From: Paenibacillus sp. Root52
GTDB lineage: Bacteria; Bacillota; Bacilli; Paenibacillales; Paenibacillaceae
Direction of reading: 5' to 3'
Assembly: GCF_001426865.1 (NCBI RefSeq)
Contig: NZ_LMFO01000010.1
Span: 16,032-80,031 of the forward strand
Length of the DNA stretch: 64,000 nucleotides
Under the pieces are notes generated by a model that saw only the letters and a list, made by a program, of their open reading frames with translations, was not told the DNA's origin and did not search any database. Positions 39,579 through 48,983 of the stretch are shown in pieces (the stretch's first letter is position 1; the number at the start of each line of letters is the position of its first letter). Made by a program: the position numbers and the translations under genes.

Positions 39579-42230
39579 TTATTTCGCTTCGTACCAGTTC
39601 TCCCCGTAGCTAACTTCTGCTTTGAGCGGCACAGACAGCTCTAACGCTTTTTCCATGACAGCTGGCACAAGCTCCTTCATCGTTTCCAATTCATCTGCCG
39701 GCACTTCGAATACAAGCTCATCGTGTACCTGAAGCAGCATACGGCTGTTCAAGTTACGCTCACGCAGCGCCTCATCCATCTGCACCATAGCAAGCTTAAT
39801 AATGTCTGCCGCTGTTCCTTGAATTGGTGTATTCATCGCTGTACGTTCGGCAAAGGAACGTATGTTGAAGTTGCTTGCGTTAATTTCAGGGAGGTAACGA
39901 CGACGCTCCAACAACGTTTTGACATATCCATCCTTACGCGCTTCCTTCACAATATCATCCATATACCGACGTACGCCTTGGAATACTTCGAAGTATTGAT
40001 CAATAAACTGCGCTGCCTCTTTACGCGTTATGTTCAAGTTCTGGGATAAGCCGTAGTCGCTTATGCCATACACGATTCCGAAATTTACCGCCTTAGCTGA
40101 TCGACGCATATCACTATCCACTTCTTCAGCCTTCACCCCAAATACGTCAGAGGCCGTCTTCGTATGGATATCCATATCATTTACAAAAGCTTCCTTCAAT
40201 CGCTCATCATCTGAGATATGTGCGAGTACACGCAATTCGATCTGAGAATAGTCTGCAGCCAATATCGTCCAACCAGGCTCCGAAGGTACGAATACCTTCC
40301 GGATCTTACGACCTTCCTCCATCCGGATCGGAATGTTCTGTAGGTTCGGGAATTGACTGCTCAGGCGCCCAGTAGCCGCGATCGTCTGACGATAATACGT
40401 ATGAACCTTGCCATCTCGCGGTGAAATCTCCTTCAGTAAACCTTCCACATAAGTGGATTGCAGCTTCGCCAACTGACGGTATTGCAAAATATGCTGGACT
40501 ACCTCATGATACGGAGCAAGTTTCTCCAACACTTCCGCATCGGTGGAATAACCCGTTTTGGTTTTCTTCACCACAGGCAGACCTAGTCTATCAAACAAAA
40601 TTTCACCCAACTGTTTCGGTGAATTAAGGTTAAATTCCGTACCCGAGAGGCGATAAATTTCGGACATCAATCGACCAATTTGTTCTTCGAATTCATGACC
40701 CAGAGCCTGCAAATCAGCCGTATTTGCCTTGATTCCCTGCTTCTCCATATCAGCCAAAATACGTGATAACGGCATCTCCAGCTCATGGAACAGTGAATTC
40801 ATCTCATCACTCTCAAGCGCCTTCTCCTGCAGTGGGATAATGGCTGCTACTGCCGCCGCTTTACGACATAGGAAATCACCCAACACTTCCACCTCAGGCA
40901 CTTTATACTTGGCACCTTTGCCCATCACCGTATCATCCTCTACCAAAGACGGTAACCCGTACTTCGCAGTTAAGCCACTAATCGTCTGGTTGGACTCTGT
41001 AGGGTCGAGCAGATATGCAGCCAACTGCACGTCAAAAGCCGCTCCCGCAAATTCAATGCCGTGGGCATGAAGTGCAAGATCTACGCGGTGTAGATCATAT
41101 CCTCGCTTAGGCTCGTCTGAATTCGCTAGCCATGCTCTTACAGAAGAAGCTGCCTTCCATTGAAGCAGTTCGGGAGACAAGAAGATGTACTCTTCGCTTG
41201 AACCTAACGCGATCCCAACCAATTCCGCCTGATGCGGATTGTCACCGTGCGTTTCCACATGTATAACATCAATGGTCTCGAGCGAGGCAAATAGGTCTTC
41301 AATCGTTTCCTCTGTAGCGATCGTAGAATTGACCTCAGCCGCTGGCACAGCTTCTACTGCGTCTATCTTGCCACTGAAGTTCAGACGTTCAAGCAATGAC
41401 TTGAATTCTAGCTTCGCCAGTGCTGGCCCTGCTGTTTCTTCCTGCAAGCCGGCAAACTGCATATCTTCCCACGTCTGCTCCAATGGAACCTCGCGATGGA
41501 TCGTAGCTAGCTGCTTACTCATCCGAGCATCTTCAGCGTGAGCTTCGATCTTTTCTTTCATTTTACCTTTCAACTCGGCTGTGCCATTCAGTACATCCTC
41601 TACGGTACCGAACTGATGCAACAGCTTTAATGCTGTCTTCTCTCCCACTCCAGGAATGCCTGGAATATTATCAGAGGTATCGCCCATCAGACCTTTCAAG
41701 TCGATAATCTGCAATGGAGTCAAGCCATAACGCTCCTTAATCTGGGCAGGGTCGTACAATTCTATATCCGTTACACCTTTGCGTGTTAGCCCGATATGAA
41801 CATGGTCAGAGGCAAGCTGCAGCATGTCCTTGTCACCCGATACAACGAGTACCTGTCTTCCCGCTTCGTCAGCACGTTTGGTCAACGTTCCGATGATGTC
41901 ATCCGCTTCGAATCCTTCAAGCTCAAACTGTGCAATGCCGAATCCTCGCAGCAATTCTTTGAGCAAAGGGAATTGTTCGGACAATTCAGGTGGTGTTTTC
42001 TCGCGGCCACCTTTGTACTCCTGATATCCTTCGTGACGGAAAGTCACCTTGCCCGCATCAAATGCCACCATCACATGTGTCGGCTTATGCTCTTCCAGCA
42101 GCCTTAACAGCATTGTGGTGAACCCATATACCGCGTTGGTATGTAATCCTTTTGAATTGGTCAACGGCGGCATTGCAAAAAACGCCCTATATATAATGCT
42201 ATTTCCATCTATGAGAATAAACTTGTCCAT
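39579..42230 (-). CDS. polA: DNA polymerase I
   Basis: 883 aa, RBS GAGGTG. The 5'-3' exonuclease domain (1-290) has LIDGNSIIYRAFFA, VSGDKDMLQL and GDTSDNIPGIPGVGEKTA. The middle 3'-5' exonuclease domain is degenerate: the DxE motif reads VIHVETHGDNP, so proofreading is presumably lost, as in other Bacillus PolA. The polymerase domain carries DYSQIELRVLAH (A), RRSAKAVNFGIVYG (B) and VHDELVFE (C). Replication gap filling and repair. Confidence 0.97.
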   Translation of the reverse strand: MDKFILIDGNSIIYRAFFAMPPLTNSKGLHTNAVYGFTTMLLRLLEEHKPTHVMVAFDAGKVTFRHEGYQEYKGGREKTPPELSEQFPLLKELLRGFGIAQFELEGFEADDIIGTLTKRADEAGRQVLVVSGDKDMLQLASDHVHIGLTRKGVTDIELYDPAQIKERYGLTPLQIIDLKGLMGDTSDNIPGIPGVGEKTALKLLHQFGTVEDVLNGTAELKGKMKEKIEAHAEDARMSKQLATIHREVPLEQTWEDMQFAGLQEETAGPALAKLEFKSLLERLNFSGKIDAVEAVPAAEVNSTIATEETIEDLFASLETIDVIHVETHGDNPHQAELVGIALGSSEEYIFLSPELLQWKAASSVRAWLANSDEPKRGYDLHRVDLALHAHGIEFAGAAFDVQLAAYLLDPTESNQTISGLTAKYGLPSLVEDDTVMGKGAKYKVPEVEVLGDFLCRKAAAVAAIIPLQEKALESDEMNSLFHELEMPLSRILADMEKQGIKANTADLQALGHEFEEQIGRLMSEIYRLSGTEFNLNSPKQLGEILFDRLGLPVVKKTKTGYSTDAEVLEKLAPYHEVVQHILQYRQLAKLQSTYVEGLLKEISPRDGKVHTYYRQTIAATGRLSSQFPNLQNIPIRMEEGRKIRKVFVPSEPGWTILAADYSQIELRVLAHISDDERLKEAFVNDMDIHTKTASDVFGVKAEEVDSDMRRSAKAVNFGIVYGISDYGLSQNLNITRKEAAQFIDQYFEVFQGVRRYMDDIVKEARKDGYVKTLLERRRYLPEINASNFNIRSFAERTAMNTPIQGTAADIIKLAMVQMDEALRERNLNSRMLLQVHDELVFEVPADELETMKELVPAVMEKALELSVPLKAEVSYGENWYEAK

Positions 42231-42309
42231 TCCAGCACCTCACGTATCATATGGTCACACTTCAGATTCTATATCTACTCTCATGATACCATACACACCT
42301 GCAACAACA

Positions 42310-42367
42310 AAAAAGGAACTTCCCTTGAACAACCTATATGGATAGGCGTCCTGAGAAAGTTCCTTCA
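42310..42367 (-). terminator. Terminator of pstB-phoU
   Basis: On the minus strand AAGGAACTT pairs with AAGTTCCTT, followed by T6. The loop contains a further CCTAT/ATAGG stem. It begins 50 bp past the phoU stop. Confidence 0.8.
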
Positions 42368-42416
42368 TTCCGTGCATGTAAGTCCCCAATTCCAATCGTA
42401 TGCTTATAAATTACAA

Positions 42417-43076
42417 TTACTGGTTCAGATCCGGACGTTTACCCGTCACCAGATATACCGTGCTCTCGCCAATGTTAGTTGCGTGGTCACCGATACGCTC
42501 AATGTAGCGACCTACCATCATCAACAGCATCGCTTGTGAAGCCCGGTTCGGTTGATCTGTCATGAAGGTGTATAGATCACTGATCATGTGGCTGTACAGT
42601 TGGTCAACCTGATCATCAGTCTGAGCCATTTTGTAAGCCAGATCCGTGTTTTCCTTCAGGAAGGATTCAATCGATTCATCGATCATTACCTTCACGATTT
42701 CAGCCATTCTCGGAATATCAACAAGAGGTTTAATTAACTCTTGACCTTCCATACGAAGTGTCACTTTGGCTACATCCAATGCAAGATCACCCATGCGCTC
42801 AAGATCACTGGAGATTTTGAATGCAACGATAATGCGGCGTAGATCCTTGGCAACCGGCTGTTGTGTAATAATGAGCTTGGAACCAAGTTCCATAATTTTG
42901 TCTTCCAGCGCATTCAGATTTGCATCATTCTTGATGATGACCTGAGCTTTATCCACGTCTAGTGTCTGAAGACTCTCGATAGCACCATCCAATGCTGTTC
43001 CTACGTGCTCGCCCATCTCACGAAGCAATGTACGCAATTCCTCAAGCTCTTGATCAAATTCTTTTCTTTGAATCAT
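42417..43076 (-). CDS. phoU: Phosphate signalling complex protein PhoU
   Basis: 219 aa from ATG 43076 (GAGGGGG at 9 bases; an ATG at 43085 abuts the RBS). Two three-helix PhoU repeats contain DLERMGDLALDVAK and YIERIGDHATNIGE, the metal-binding E/DxxxD motifs. It links Pst transport to phosphate signalling. It is co-transcribed with pstB, 60 bp downstream. Confidence 0.95.
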   Translation of the reverse strand: MIQRKEFDQELEELRTLLREMGEHVGTALDGAIESLQTLDVDKAQVIIKNDANLNALEDKIMELGSKLIITQQPVAKDLRRIIVAFKISSDLERMGDLALDVAKVTLRMEGQELIKPLVDIPRMAEIVKVMIDESIESFLKENTDLAYKMAQTDDQVDQLYSHMISDLYTFMTDQPNRASQAMLLMMVGRYIERIGDHATNIGESTVYLVTGKRPDLNQ

Positions 43077-43135
43077 AGGTTCCATCCCCCTCGTCCATCA
43101 TCTCCGGATATGCCGGGAACATTCAATCAGCTTAC

Positions 43136-43891
43136 TTAACCGAACCTTCCGGATATATAATCCTCGGTTCGGGAATCCTGCGGTGTGGAGAATAATGTCT
43201 CGGTATCCGCAGCTTCCACCACTTCACCATTCAGGAAAAATACCGTACGACCGGATACCCGCGCGGCCTGATGCATGTTATGGGTTACCATAACAATCGT
43301 ATATTTATTATGCAATTCCTTAACAAGCTCCTCTATTTTAAGCGTAGAGATTGGATCGAGGGCTGAGGTTGCTTCGTCCATAAGTAATACGTCAGGCTGA
43401 ACAGCGAGTGCACGTGCAATACACAGACGTTGCTGTTGACCACCAGATAGGCTTAGTGCTGACTTTTTGAGTACATCTTTCACTTCGTCCCACAGGGCAG
43501 CATGTGTTAAACTTTGCTCCACCAGTTTATCCAGCTCAGCTTTCTGCGTTACCCCATGCAGACGTGGGCCGTAAGCTACGTTATCGTAGATTGATTTTGG
43601 AAAAGGATTCGGCTGCTGGAATACCATTCCCACCCGCTTGCGCAACGTTTCAACTTCGATCTCGTTGCTGTAGATATCCGAGCCGTCCAGCATAACTTGT
43701 CCTTCCACGCGAACGCCTGGAATCATGTCATTCATTCGATTCAATGTACGGAGCAATGTGGATTTACCACAACCCGATGGGCCAATAAACGCAGTAACCG
43801 TTCGCTCCGGCAAGTCCATCGATATATTTTTAAGCGCATGATGCGTATCATAGTATAAATTAAGTTTATCAATGTGAATGAGGTCTTTCAT
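43136..43891 (-). CDS. pstB: Phosphate ABC transporter ATP-binding protein
   Basis: 251 aa, RBS AAGGAG. Walker [10 protein letters not shown], signature LSGGQQQRL, Walker [13 protein letters not shown]-loop [10 protein letters not shown]. The Q-loop and [14 protein letters not shown] are PstB-specific. It powers phosphate import with PstS, PstC and PstA, none of which is adjacent. Four PhoP half-sites lie about 110-150 bp upstream, so it is predicted to be induced by phosphate starvation. Confidence 0.95.
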   Translation of the reverse strand: MKDLIHIDKLNLYYDTHHALKNISMDLPERTVTAFIGPSGCGKSTLLRTLNRMNDMIPGVRVEGQVMLDGSDIYSNEIEVETLRKRVGMVFQQPNPFPKSIYDNVAYGPRLHGVTQKAELDKLVEQSLTHAALWDEVKDVLKKSALSLSGGQQQRLCIARALAVQPDVLLMDEATSALDPISTLKIEELVKELHNKYTIVMVTHNMHQAARVSGRTVFFLNGEVVEAADTETLFSTPQDSRTEDYISGRFG

Positions 43892-44001
43892 GGATGCTCA
43901 CTTCTCCTTCGCTGCAGGGAAATTTAGTCCCTTTACGTTGATGCCCAATCACTATGATCAGAACAAGCTTCTTGGCCATCTTTAACATCCTACCTTCCCA
44001 T

Positions 44002-44040
44002 TGTAAAAACCGTATCACTTTCATGTTAACGGAATGTAAA
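44002..44040 (-). promoter_or_regulatory. Pho box array upstream of pstB
   Basis: On the minus strand TTTACA-N5-TTAACA-N5-GTGATA-N5-TTTACA, an exact 11-nt period at 44035, 44024, 44013 and 44002. Three of the four units fit the PhoP consensus TT(A/C/T)A(C/T)A. It ends 111 bp before the pstB start. Confidence 0.8.
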
Positions 44041-44139
44041 AAGACATCTTCCTCGCCATGATCCTTAGGGTTTAATCATAGCAACGATGGATGCCTTTAT
44101 ATGCATTAATTAGATTTAAAATTTTGTAAGATGAAGTGG

Positions 44140-45321
44140 TTAATAGGAGCGAGCCATCTCTTTCAACTGGGTACGGATATGTAAAGCCATATCTGCCGCT
44201 CTCTCTCCCTCCGAAGCTATCCCCTCTGCAACACGAGACATTCCTGCAACAGCGCTGTTCAACTCCCTGAAAGCTAACTCTCCAGCAGTAACGTGTGATG
44301 AACTGTCATCAATCTCCGCGGCACTTGCCCGGATCGATTCTACGGTCTGTTTCGTAAGGTCACCGATACCTTCAAGCAAAGACGACATATTTCCAGCTAC
44401 CTCACGAGTCTGTTTGGCAAGCAAACGAATTTCACCGGCTACCACTTGGAACCCGCGACCATATTCTCCTGCATGAGCAGCTTCGATAGAAGCATTCATA
44501 GCAAGCAAAGCACTCTGATCTGCCAAGGAACGGATAGAACTTGCCATCCCTGCACCAGTTTGAATAGAGTCCAACATTACATTAGTATGCTGACGCTGCC
44601 CCTCCATATGCCGGTAGACCCGCTGATACGACATTTCGACTTGTGTAAGGCTACGTTCTCCATCCTCAGATAGATGCATAATTCGCTGTGCTTCTTCTCC
44701 CGCTTGTCCCGCAGCCTGGACTAAACTTGTAACCGATTCGTTAATGCGGGCAATCTCTTGCCTTGATTCGGTAATCGTTCGTATACGCTCCTCACTCGCC
44801 TGATGCTGCAACTTCCGTGATAGAAACATCATATCCCGCACGGTTAAGACGCCTAGTAGTTTGTCCTCTTCCGTAACTAGGATACAATCATAAAAATGCT
44901 GCTCTTCTCGCTTCAACGCAATATCAATAATGCTTGGTGCATCTGCTGAAACGTCCACAATAACCGGCAATGAATCCACGACATGTTGAACTGCCTTACG
45001 ATAAAATAAATCTGCTGCAAAACGTCCATTAAGGAGTCGATACAACGTCTCCCTCATTAACAAACCAAGCGGCTTCATCTGTTCGTCACACATTACGATA
45101 CATGGATAGGCCTCATTTGCATTTAACATACTAGCCGCTTCCCCACAAGTGGTATGTACATGTACAACCGGAACTTCTCGGCAATAATCACGAATCGATA
45201 ACGGATGCTTAAGAAGTGTGTTTTCAGGCTTTTGAACTTCCTTCATCTGGGTTATGTTCTCTTGTACATGACTGTCCTGTTCAGACAAGTCAAGTGGTCT
45301 TGCTTCAAGCAACATAGGCAT
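44140..45321 (-). CDS. Cytoplasmic chemoreceptor-like protein with two CBS domains
   Basis: 393 aa from ATG 45321 (AAAGGAG 11 bases upstream; the frame runs on 22 codons). No transmembrane segment. A tandem CBS pair covers about 40-180 (VPVVHVHTTCGEAASML, DKLLGVLTVRDMMFL). A helical MCP signalling domain follows, with the hairpin tip SALLAMNASIEAAHAGEYGR and FQVVAGEIRLLAKQTREVA. The tip lacks the usual full EI-R-LA consensus only slightly. CBS pairs bind adenosyl nucleotides, so it may sense energy state. Two PhoP half-sites lie upstream. Confidence 0.88.
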   Translation of the reverse strand: MPMLLEARPLDLSEQDSHVQENITQMKEVQKPENTLLKHPLSIRDYCREVPVVHVHTTCGEAASMLNANEAYPCIVMCDEQMKPLGLLMRETLYRLLNGRFAADLFYRKAVQHVVDSLPVIVDVSADAPSIIDIALKREEQHFYDCILVTEEDKLLGVLTVRDMMFLSRKLQHQASEERIRTITESRQEIARINESVTSLVQAAGQAGEEAQRIMHLSEDGERSLTQVEMSYQRVYRHMEGQRQHTNVMLDSIQTGAGMASSIRSLADQSALLAMNASIEAAHAGEYGRGFQVVAGEIRLLAKQTREVAGNMSSLLEGIGDLTKQTVESIRASAAEIDDSSSHVTAGELAFRELNSAVAGMSRVAEGIASEGERAADMALHIRTQLKEMARSY

Positions 45322-45436
45322 AAATGCGCATTCTCCTTTACGTATGAACTCCATCCTGCGGTGCATTATGTAGGTATAAAGTATCAATCATTCGAATTTA
45401 TGCTACTCTTCATTCATGAAGGAAAATAATTCTTTA

Positions 45437-45453
45437 TGTAAAATCAATGTAAA
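45437..45453 (-). promoter_or_regulatory. Pho box upstream of CBS-chemoreceptor gene
   Basis: On the minus strand TTTACA-TTGAT-TTTACA, two perfect half-sites at 11-nt spacing, about 116 bp before the chemoreceptor start. Its edge overlaps the T run of the phoP terminator. Confidence 0.55.
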
Positions 45454-45497
45454 AAAAACTCCCCAATCATCGTTAACTCGAATGATGGGGAGTTTTT
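45451..45497 (-). terminator. phoP terminator overlapping its coding end
   Basis: AAACTCCCCATCAT pairs with ATGATtGGGGAGTTT, followed by T8. The 5' arm is read as the last PhoP codons (KTPHH), so the gene ends inside its own terminator. Confidence 0.88.
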
Positions 45498-46201
45498 CTT
45501 TTTACAACCAATTTATAACCTACACCACGAATCGAATCAATGTGAACCGATTCTGGATCTAACTCTAACTTTTTCCGCAATGAGCTTACGTGAACATCGA
45601 CTGTACGTTGACCTCCGATATAATCGAAGCCCCAGACTGCATTCATCAGATCATCGCGAGTGAGCACAACACCCGGTTTCTTCGCAAGATAGAGAAGTAC
45701 TTCGAACTCCTTCGGCCGCAAACTAATGGACTGTCCACCAAGTGTTACTTCATACTTCAATGGATAGATCTCCAGTTCACCCAATACAATTCGGGAGCCT
45801 TCTTTGTCCTCAGGTTGGGGCAAGTCCTCACCGTTGGAATATCGTCTTAACACTGCGTCTACTCTGGCGAGCAATTCCGATACGCCAAATGGCTTCGTGA
45901 TATAATCATCTGCTCCTGATTTCAGACCTTGTACAACCTCAGCTTCACCGGTTTTGGCTGTCAGAATGATCACCGGCGTGGTTACACCTTGAACTCTCAA
46001 TTTGTTCAGAATGTCCAGACCATTCATTCCTGGCAACATCAGATCTAGCAATATCAGGTCGAAATCCTGGGATAATGCTCGATCATATCCAGATGATCCG
46101 TGATCCTCCGCTGTTACATCATAGCCTTCCTGTGTAAGGTTATACGTAAGCAATCTTGATAATGTAGGTTCGTCTTCAATTACAAGCAAACGCTGTGCCA
46201 T
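45473..46201 (-). CDS. phoP: OmpR-type response regulator PhoP
   Basis: 242 aa from ATG 46201, RBS AAGGAG...AAGGGG. The receiver domain has DEP near residue 10, phospho-acceptor DLMLPG near 53 and K near 102 (TKPFG). The winged-helix DNA-binding domain (about 140-235) has LRPKEFEVLLYLAKKPG, TVDVHVSSLRKKLE and RGVGYKLV. It binds TTAACA-type Pho boxes, which occur upstream of itself, pstB and the chemoreceptor gene. Transcribed after phoR, with a 164-bp gap. Confidence 0.9.
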   Translation of the reverse strand: MAQRLLVIEDEPTLSRLLTYNLTQEGYDVTAEDHGSSGYDRALSQDFDLILLDLMLPGMNGLDILNKLRVQGVTTPVIILTAKTGEAEVVQGLKSGADDYITKPFGVSELLARVDAVLRRYSNGEDLPQPEDKEGSRIVLGELEIYPLKYEVTLGGQSISLRPKEFEVLLYLAKKPGVVLTRDDLMNAVWGFDYIGGQRTVDVHVSSLRKKLELDPESVHIDSIRGVGYKLVVKRKTPHHSS

Positions 46202-46312
46202 GATACCCCTTCTCTCCTTATAGTGCGCGTTCAAACATACCAACTATGAGAACATTCTCACCTATTATAATTGTTCTATAGCCACAACACATTTCCTATC
46301 ATAGCACCTATT

Positions 46313-46329
46313 TGTTAACTTAGTGTAAA
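46313..46329 (-). promoter_or_regulatory. Pho box upstream of phoP
   Basis: On the minus strand TTTACA-CTAAG-TTAACA, two half-sites at 11-nt spacing, about 112 bp before phoP and inside the phoR-phoP gap. This suggests that phoP has its own autoregulated promoter. Confidence 0.55.
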
Positions 46330-46365
46330 GAAAAGCACACCTTTTTACAATTCGCTTCCCGAGGC

Positions 46366-48195
46366 CTATACTTGTTCATCTTGAATTAACGGAAGAATGA
46401 CACGAAATGTTGTTCCAAGACCGAGTTCACTTTCTACGGAAAGTTTACCGTGATGCAGTTCAACAAGGTGTTTTACGATAGACAAACCAAGTCCCGTACC
46501 ACCCGAATTACGTGATCTGCCTTTATCTACACGGTAAAAACGTTCAAAAATCCTTGGCAAATCATTCTTCGGAATGCCTATACCGGTATCTGATACCGCA
46601 AATACGACCTGCTCCTCATCATCCTCACGCTCTACCGTCACTTGAAGTTTCACGCGTCCACCTTCAGGTGTGTAGTTGATGCCATTGGACAATAGATTGA
46701 TAAAGATCTGTTTCATCTTATCCTCGTCTGCCTCGATATAGAGTTCCTCTGGCACAACCATCTGCATCCGAATCTGTTTCTTCTCGGCCACGGTGGACAG
46801 TGTTCCGAGAACCATTTCGAAGAAGGAATGAACGTGAACAGGTGAACATTGCAAAGGAGCACGCTTGGATTCAATTTTGGACAGTTCCAGGATATCTCCG
46901 ATTAGTCGGTTCAGTCGATCCCCTTCATCATAGATGATTTTCAGGAATGAACGTTCCGTTTCCTTATCCTGCACACCACCACTTAACAACGTTTCAGCAA
47001 AACCTTTAACCGCTGCTACAGGAGTTTTCAGCTCATGGGATACATTGGCTACGAACTCACTTCGCATTGACTCCAGCCTACGAATTGCTGTCACATCCTG
47101 AAGAAGGAATAACATCCCGCGGTAACCACCATCGTCTTCAGTCATTGGCACGCCATCAATCCGAATCAATCGTTCCTCTGGATTAAATACACTTACTTCC
47201 TCATGCATTCGTTCTTGTAGTGCAACACTCTCCTCAATGGAGCGTGTTAGCTCATAGTGTTTTTTTAATTCTACATAAGGTCTACCTGTAACTCGCGCAG
47301 CCTGAATGCCCAGCATCCGTTCTGCTTCTCGATTCACCAATGCAATCGACTGCCCTGCGTCTACCATGACAATGCCGCCTGTCATATTGGCAAGTACGCT
47401 TTGCAGCAACGCCTCATTATCACGGATCGTTTTGAGCTGGGTCTGAAGACTATCGGCCATCCCGTTAATCGCAAGCCCCAACTGACCAATCTCGTCTCGG
47501 CGTGTGACATCCACCCTAGCGTCATATTCTAATTTGGTTATTCGATGAGCGACCTTGATGATATGCTCAATTGGCGAGGTTAAACTGCGTGCCACACGAT
47601 AACTTACGAGTGCTACGATGAGAAATAACAATCCAAGTGCGGTGAATGTAATTACCCAGCCACGCTGGAGTCCTTGATCTACAGCCGCTAGGCTCATAGA
47701 TAGACGTATATAACCGTCGAATTTACCTCCAGGTACTTCAACCATGTCACTCTGATCTGAATTGACAGGAAGTGCAACATAGAGCATGTCCTGTCCTAAC
47801 GTCTCACTATATCGTATTGCCTGACCATAGCCATCGCCAATGGCTCCCTTAATTTCTTCACGTTCCAGATGGTTATCCATATTGGCAGGATCGCTTTCCG
47901 AATCGCCGATGACTGTCCCATCTCTATTGATAAAGGTTACTCGCGAATCTGTCAGCCGATCAAGTTCAAGCGCACGCGCAGAATAATATTGTCTAGTCTC
48001 TGGAGATGTCGGATCGCTTGCATCATGAAACGGAAATGTTGCTTTTAACAGATTAATTTCACGCACCATCGTTTGTTCCAAAGCTGTGGTATGTGTTGTC
48101 TTAAACACTCTGCCCATTGTATATCCCGCTACAATAACGGATACACCAATTAGAACCATCATGATGATGGAGAGCCGAACTCGAAATGGTCTCAT
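46366..48195 (-). CDS. phoR: Sensor histidine kinase PhoR
   Basis: 609 aa from ATG 48195 (GGAAG upstream; a TTG directly precedes it). TM1 at about 8-30, an extracellular PAS-like sensor (about 35-165), TM2 near 170-190, HAMP, a cytoplasmic PAS (about 255-365), HisKA with phospho-His in FVANVSHELKTPVAA, and HATPase with NLLSNGINYTPEGG, DTGIGIP and GTGLGLSIVKHL. It phosphorylates PhoP on phosphate limitation. Here phoR precedes phoP, the reverse of B. subtilis. Confidence 0.88.
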   Translation of the reverse strand: MRPFRVRLSIIMMVLIGVSVIVAGYTMGRVFKTTHTTALEQTMVREINLLKATFPFHDASDPTSPETRQYYSARALELDRLTDSRVTFINRDGTVIGDSESDPANMDNHLEREEIKGAIGDGYGQAIRYSETLGQDMLYVALPVNSDQSDMVEVPGGKFDGYIRLSMSLAAVDQGLQRGWVITFTALGLLFLIVALVSYRVARSLTSPIEHIIKVAHRITKLEYDARVDVTRRDEIGQLGLAINGMADSLQTQLKTIRDNEALLQSVLANMTGGIVMVDAGQSIALVNREAERMLGIQAARVTGRPYVELKKHYELTRSIEESVALQERMHEEVSVFNPEERLIRIDGVPMTEDDGGYRGMLFLLQDVTAIRRLESMRSEFVANVSHELKTPVAAVKGFAETLLSGGVQDKETERSFLKIIYDEGDRLNRLIGDILELSKIESKRAPLQCSPVHVHSFFEMVLGTLSTVAEKKQIRMQMVVPEELYIEADEDKMKQIFINLLSNGINYTPEGGRVKLQVTVEREDDEEQVVFAVSDTGIGIPKNDLPRIFERFYRVDKGRSRNSGGTGLGLSIVKHLVELHHGKLSVESELGLGTTFRVILPLIQDEQV

Positions 48196-48312
48196 CAATC
48201 TCTTCCTTTATTGTTAATTTATCAAATGCACATCTTCAGGTACGTGTACTCGATTATACTTCCGTTCGTTATCCATGCAAATTGACCTCTGGGCTCTTAA
48301 ACGGGGCGCCCT

Positions 48313-48654
48313 CTAAATTAACTCGATACGATCTCCGCGTGTACTGGGCAGAGAGATGACCAGGAATTCAACATCCGCTGCACTTCGATTCTGCATCTGA
48401 TGAGGTTCGCCTGGAGGAATCTCTATTCCCTCATGCGTTGCAAGTTCGAATTCCTCACCTTGGAGTTCCATATAGCCTATGCCACTTAAAATGAAAAAAA
48501 ATTGTCGGCTAACCGAGTGATAATGTCTAATCTCAACCGTTCCCGCTGGCATTCGCTCATGGATGATGCTCAATCCTTCGTTCTGTAGCAAGTGCCATCC
48601 ATCGCAATGATTTCCCCATATATAATGTGATGCATTTTGTTTACTAATTTTCAC
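48313..48654 (-). CDS. Small cupin protein
   Basis: 113 aa, GTG start with GGGGG 8 bases upstream. One cupin domain: motif 1 HYHSVSRQFFFILSG-x-G and motif 2 IEIPPGEPHQMQN. Metal ligands would be H44, H46, a Gln in place of the usual Glu, and H85. No HTH. It could be an isomerase or a non-catalytic sensor. It is 117 bp upstream of phoR on the same strand. Confidence 0.82.
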   Translation of the reverse strand: MKISKQNASHYIWGNHCDGWHLLQNEGLSIIHERMPAGTVEIRHYHSVSRQFFFILSGIGYMELQGEEFELATHEGIEIPPGEPHQMQNRSAADVEFLVISLPSTRGDRIELI

Positions 48655-48917
48655 GGTTGGTTCCCCCTGTCGAATATCTGTTTGTCTATCTTATCACAGA
48701 TTTCTTTCGACAATATGAGCATTAATATAGGTTAACATTTTGCAGATTCCTGTGATCGCCTTCACTCATAGTTATTGACGTCCTGCCATAGATCAAAGGG
48801 AACATCCTACATTTAGAATAGATATCTAGATAAAATATCATGTGATTATTCGGTCTGATGTTGTTCTATGTAAATTCTCTATCGATTCTCAATCTTTTTG
48901 TAAGTAAATATTAAATA
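48655..48917. other. AT-rich intergenic stretch
   Basis: 263 bp between the cupin gene and the terminator of the SDR gene. It has an AT-rich half and no open frame with an RBS. It must contain the cupin promoter, which I cannot place. Confidence 0.4.
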
Positions 48918-48952
48918 GACGTCCCGACCAGCTAGACTGGAAACGGGACGTC
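48918..48952 (-). terminator. Terminator of SDR gene
   Basis: GACGTCCCG (48918-48926) pairs with CGGGACGTC (48944-48952). An inner CCAG/CTGG extends the stem. T-rich tail on the minus strand. Confidence 0.8.
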
Positions 48953-48983
48953 ATATCTACATTCATCTAAGGTTGAGGTTTCT

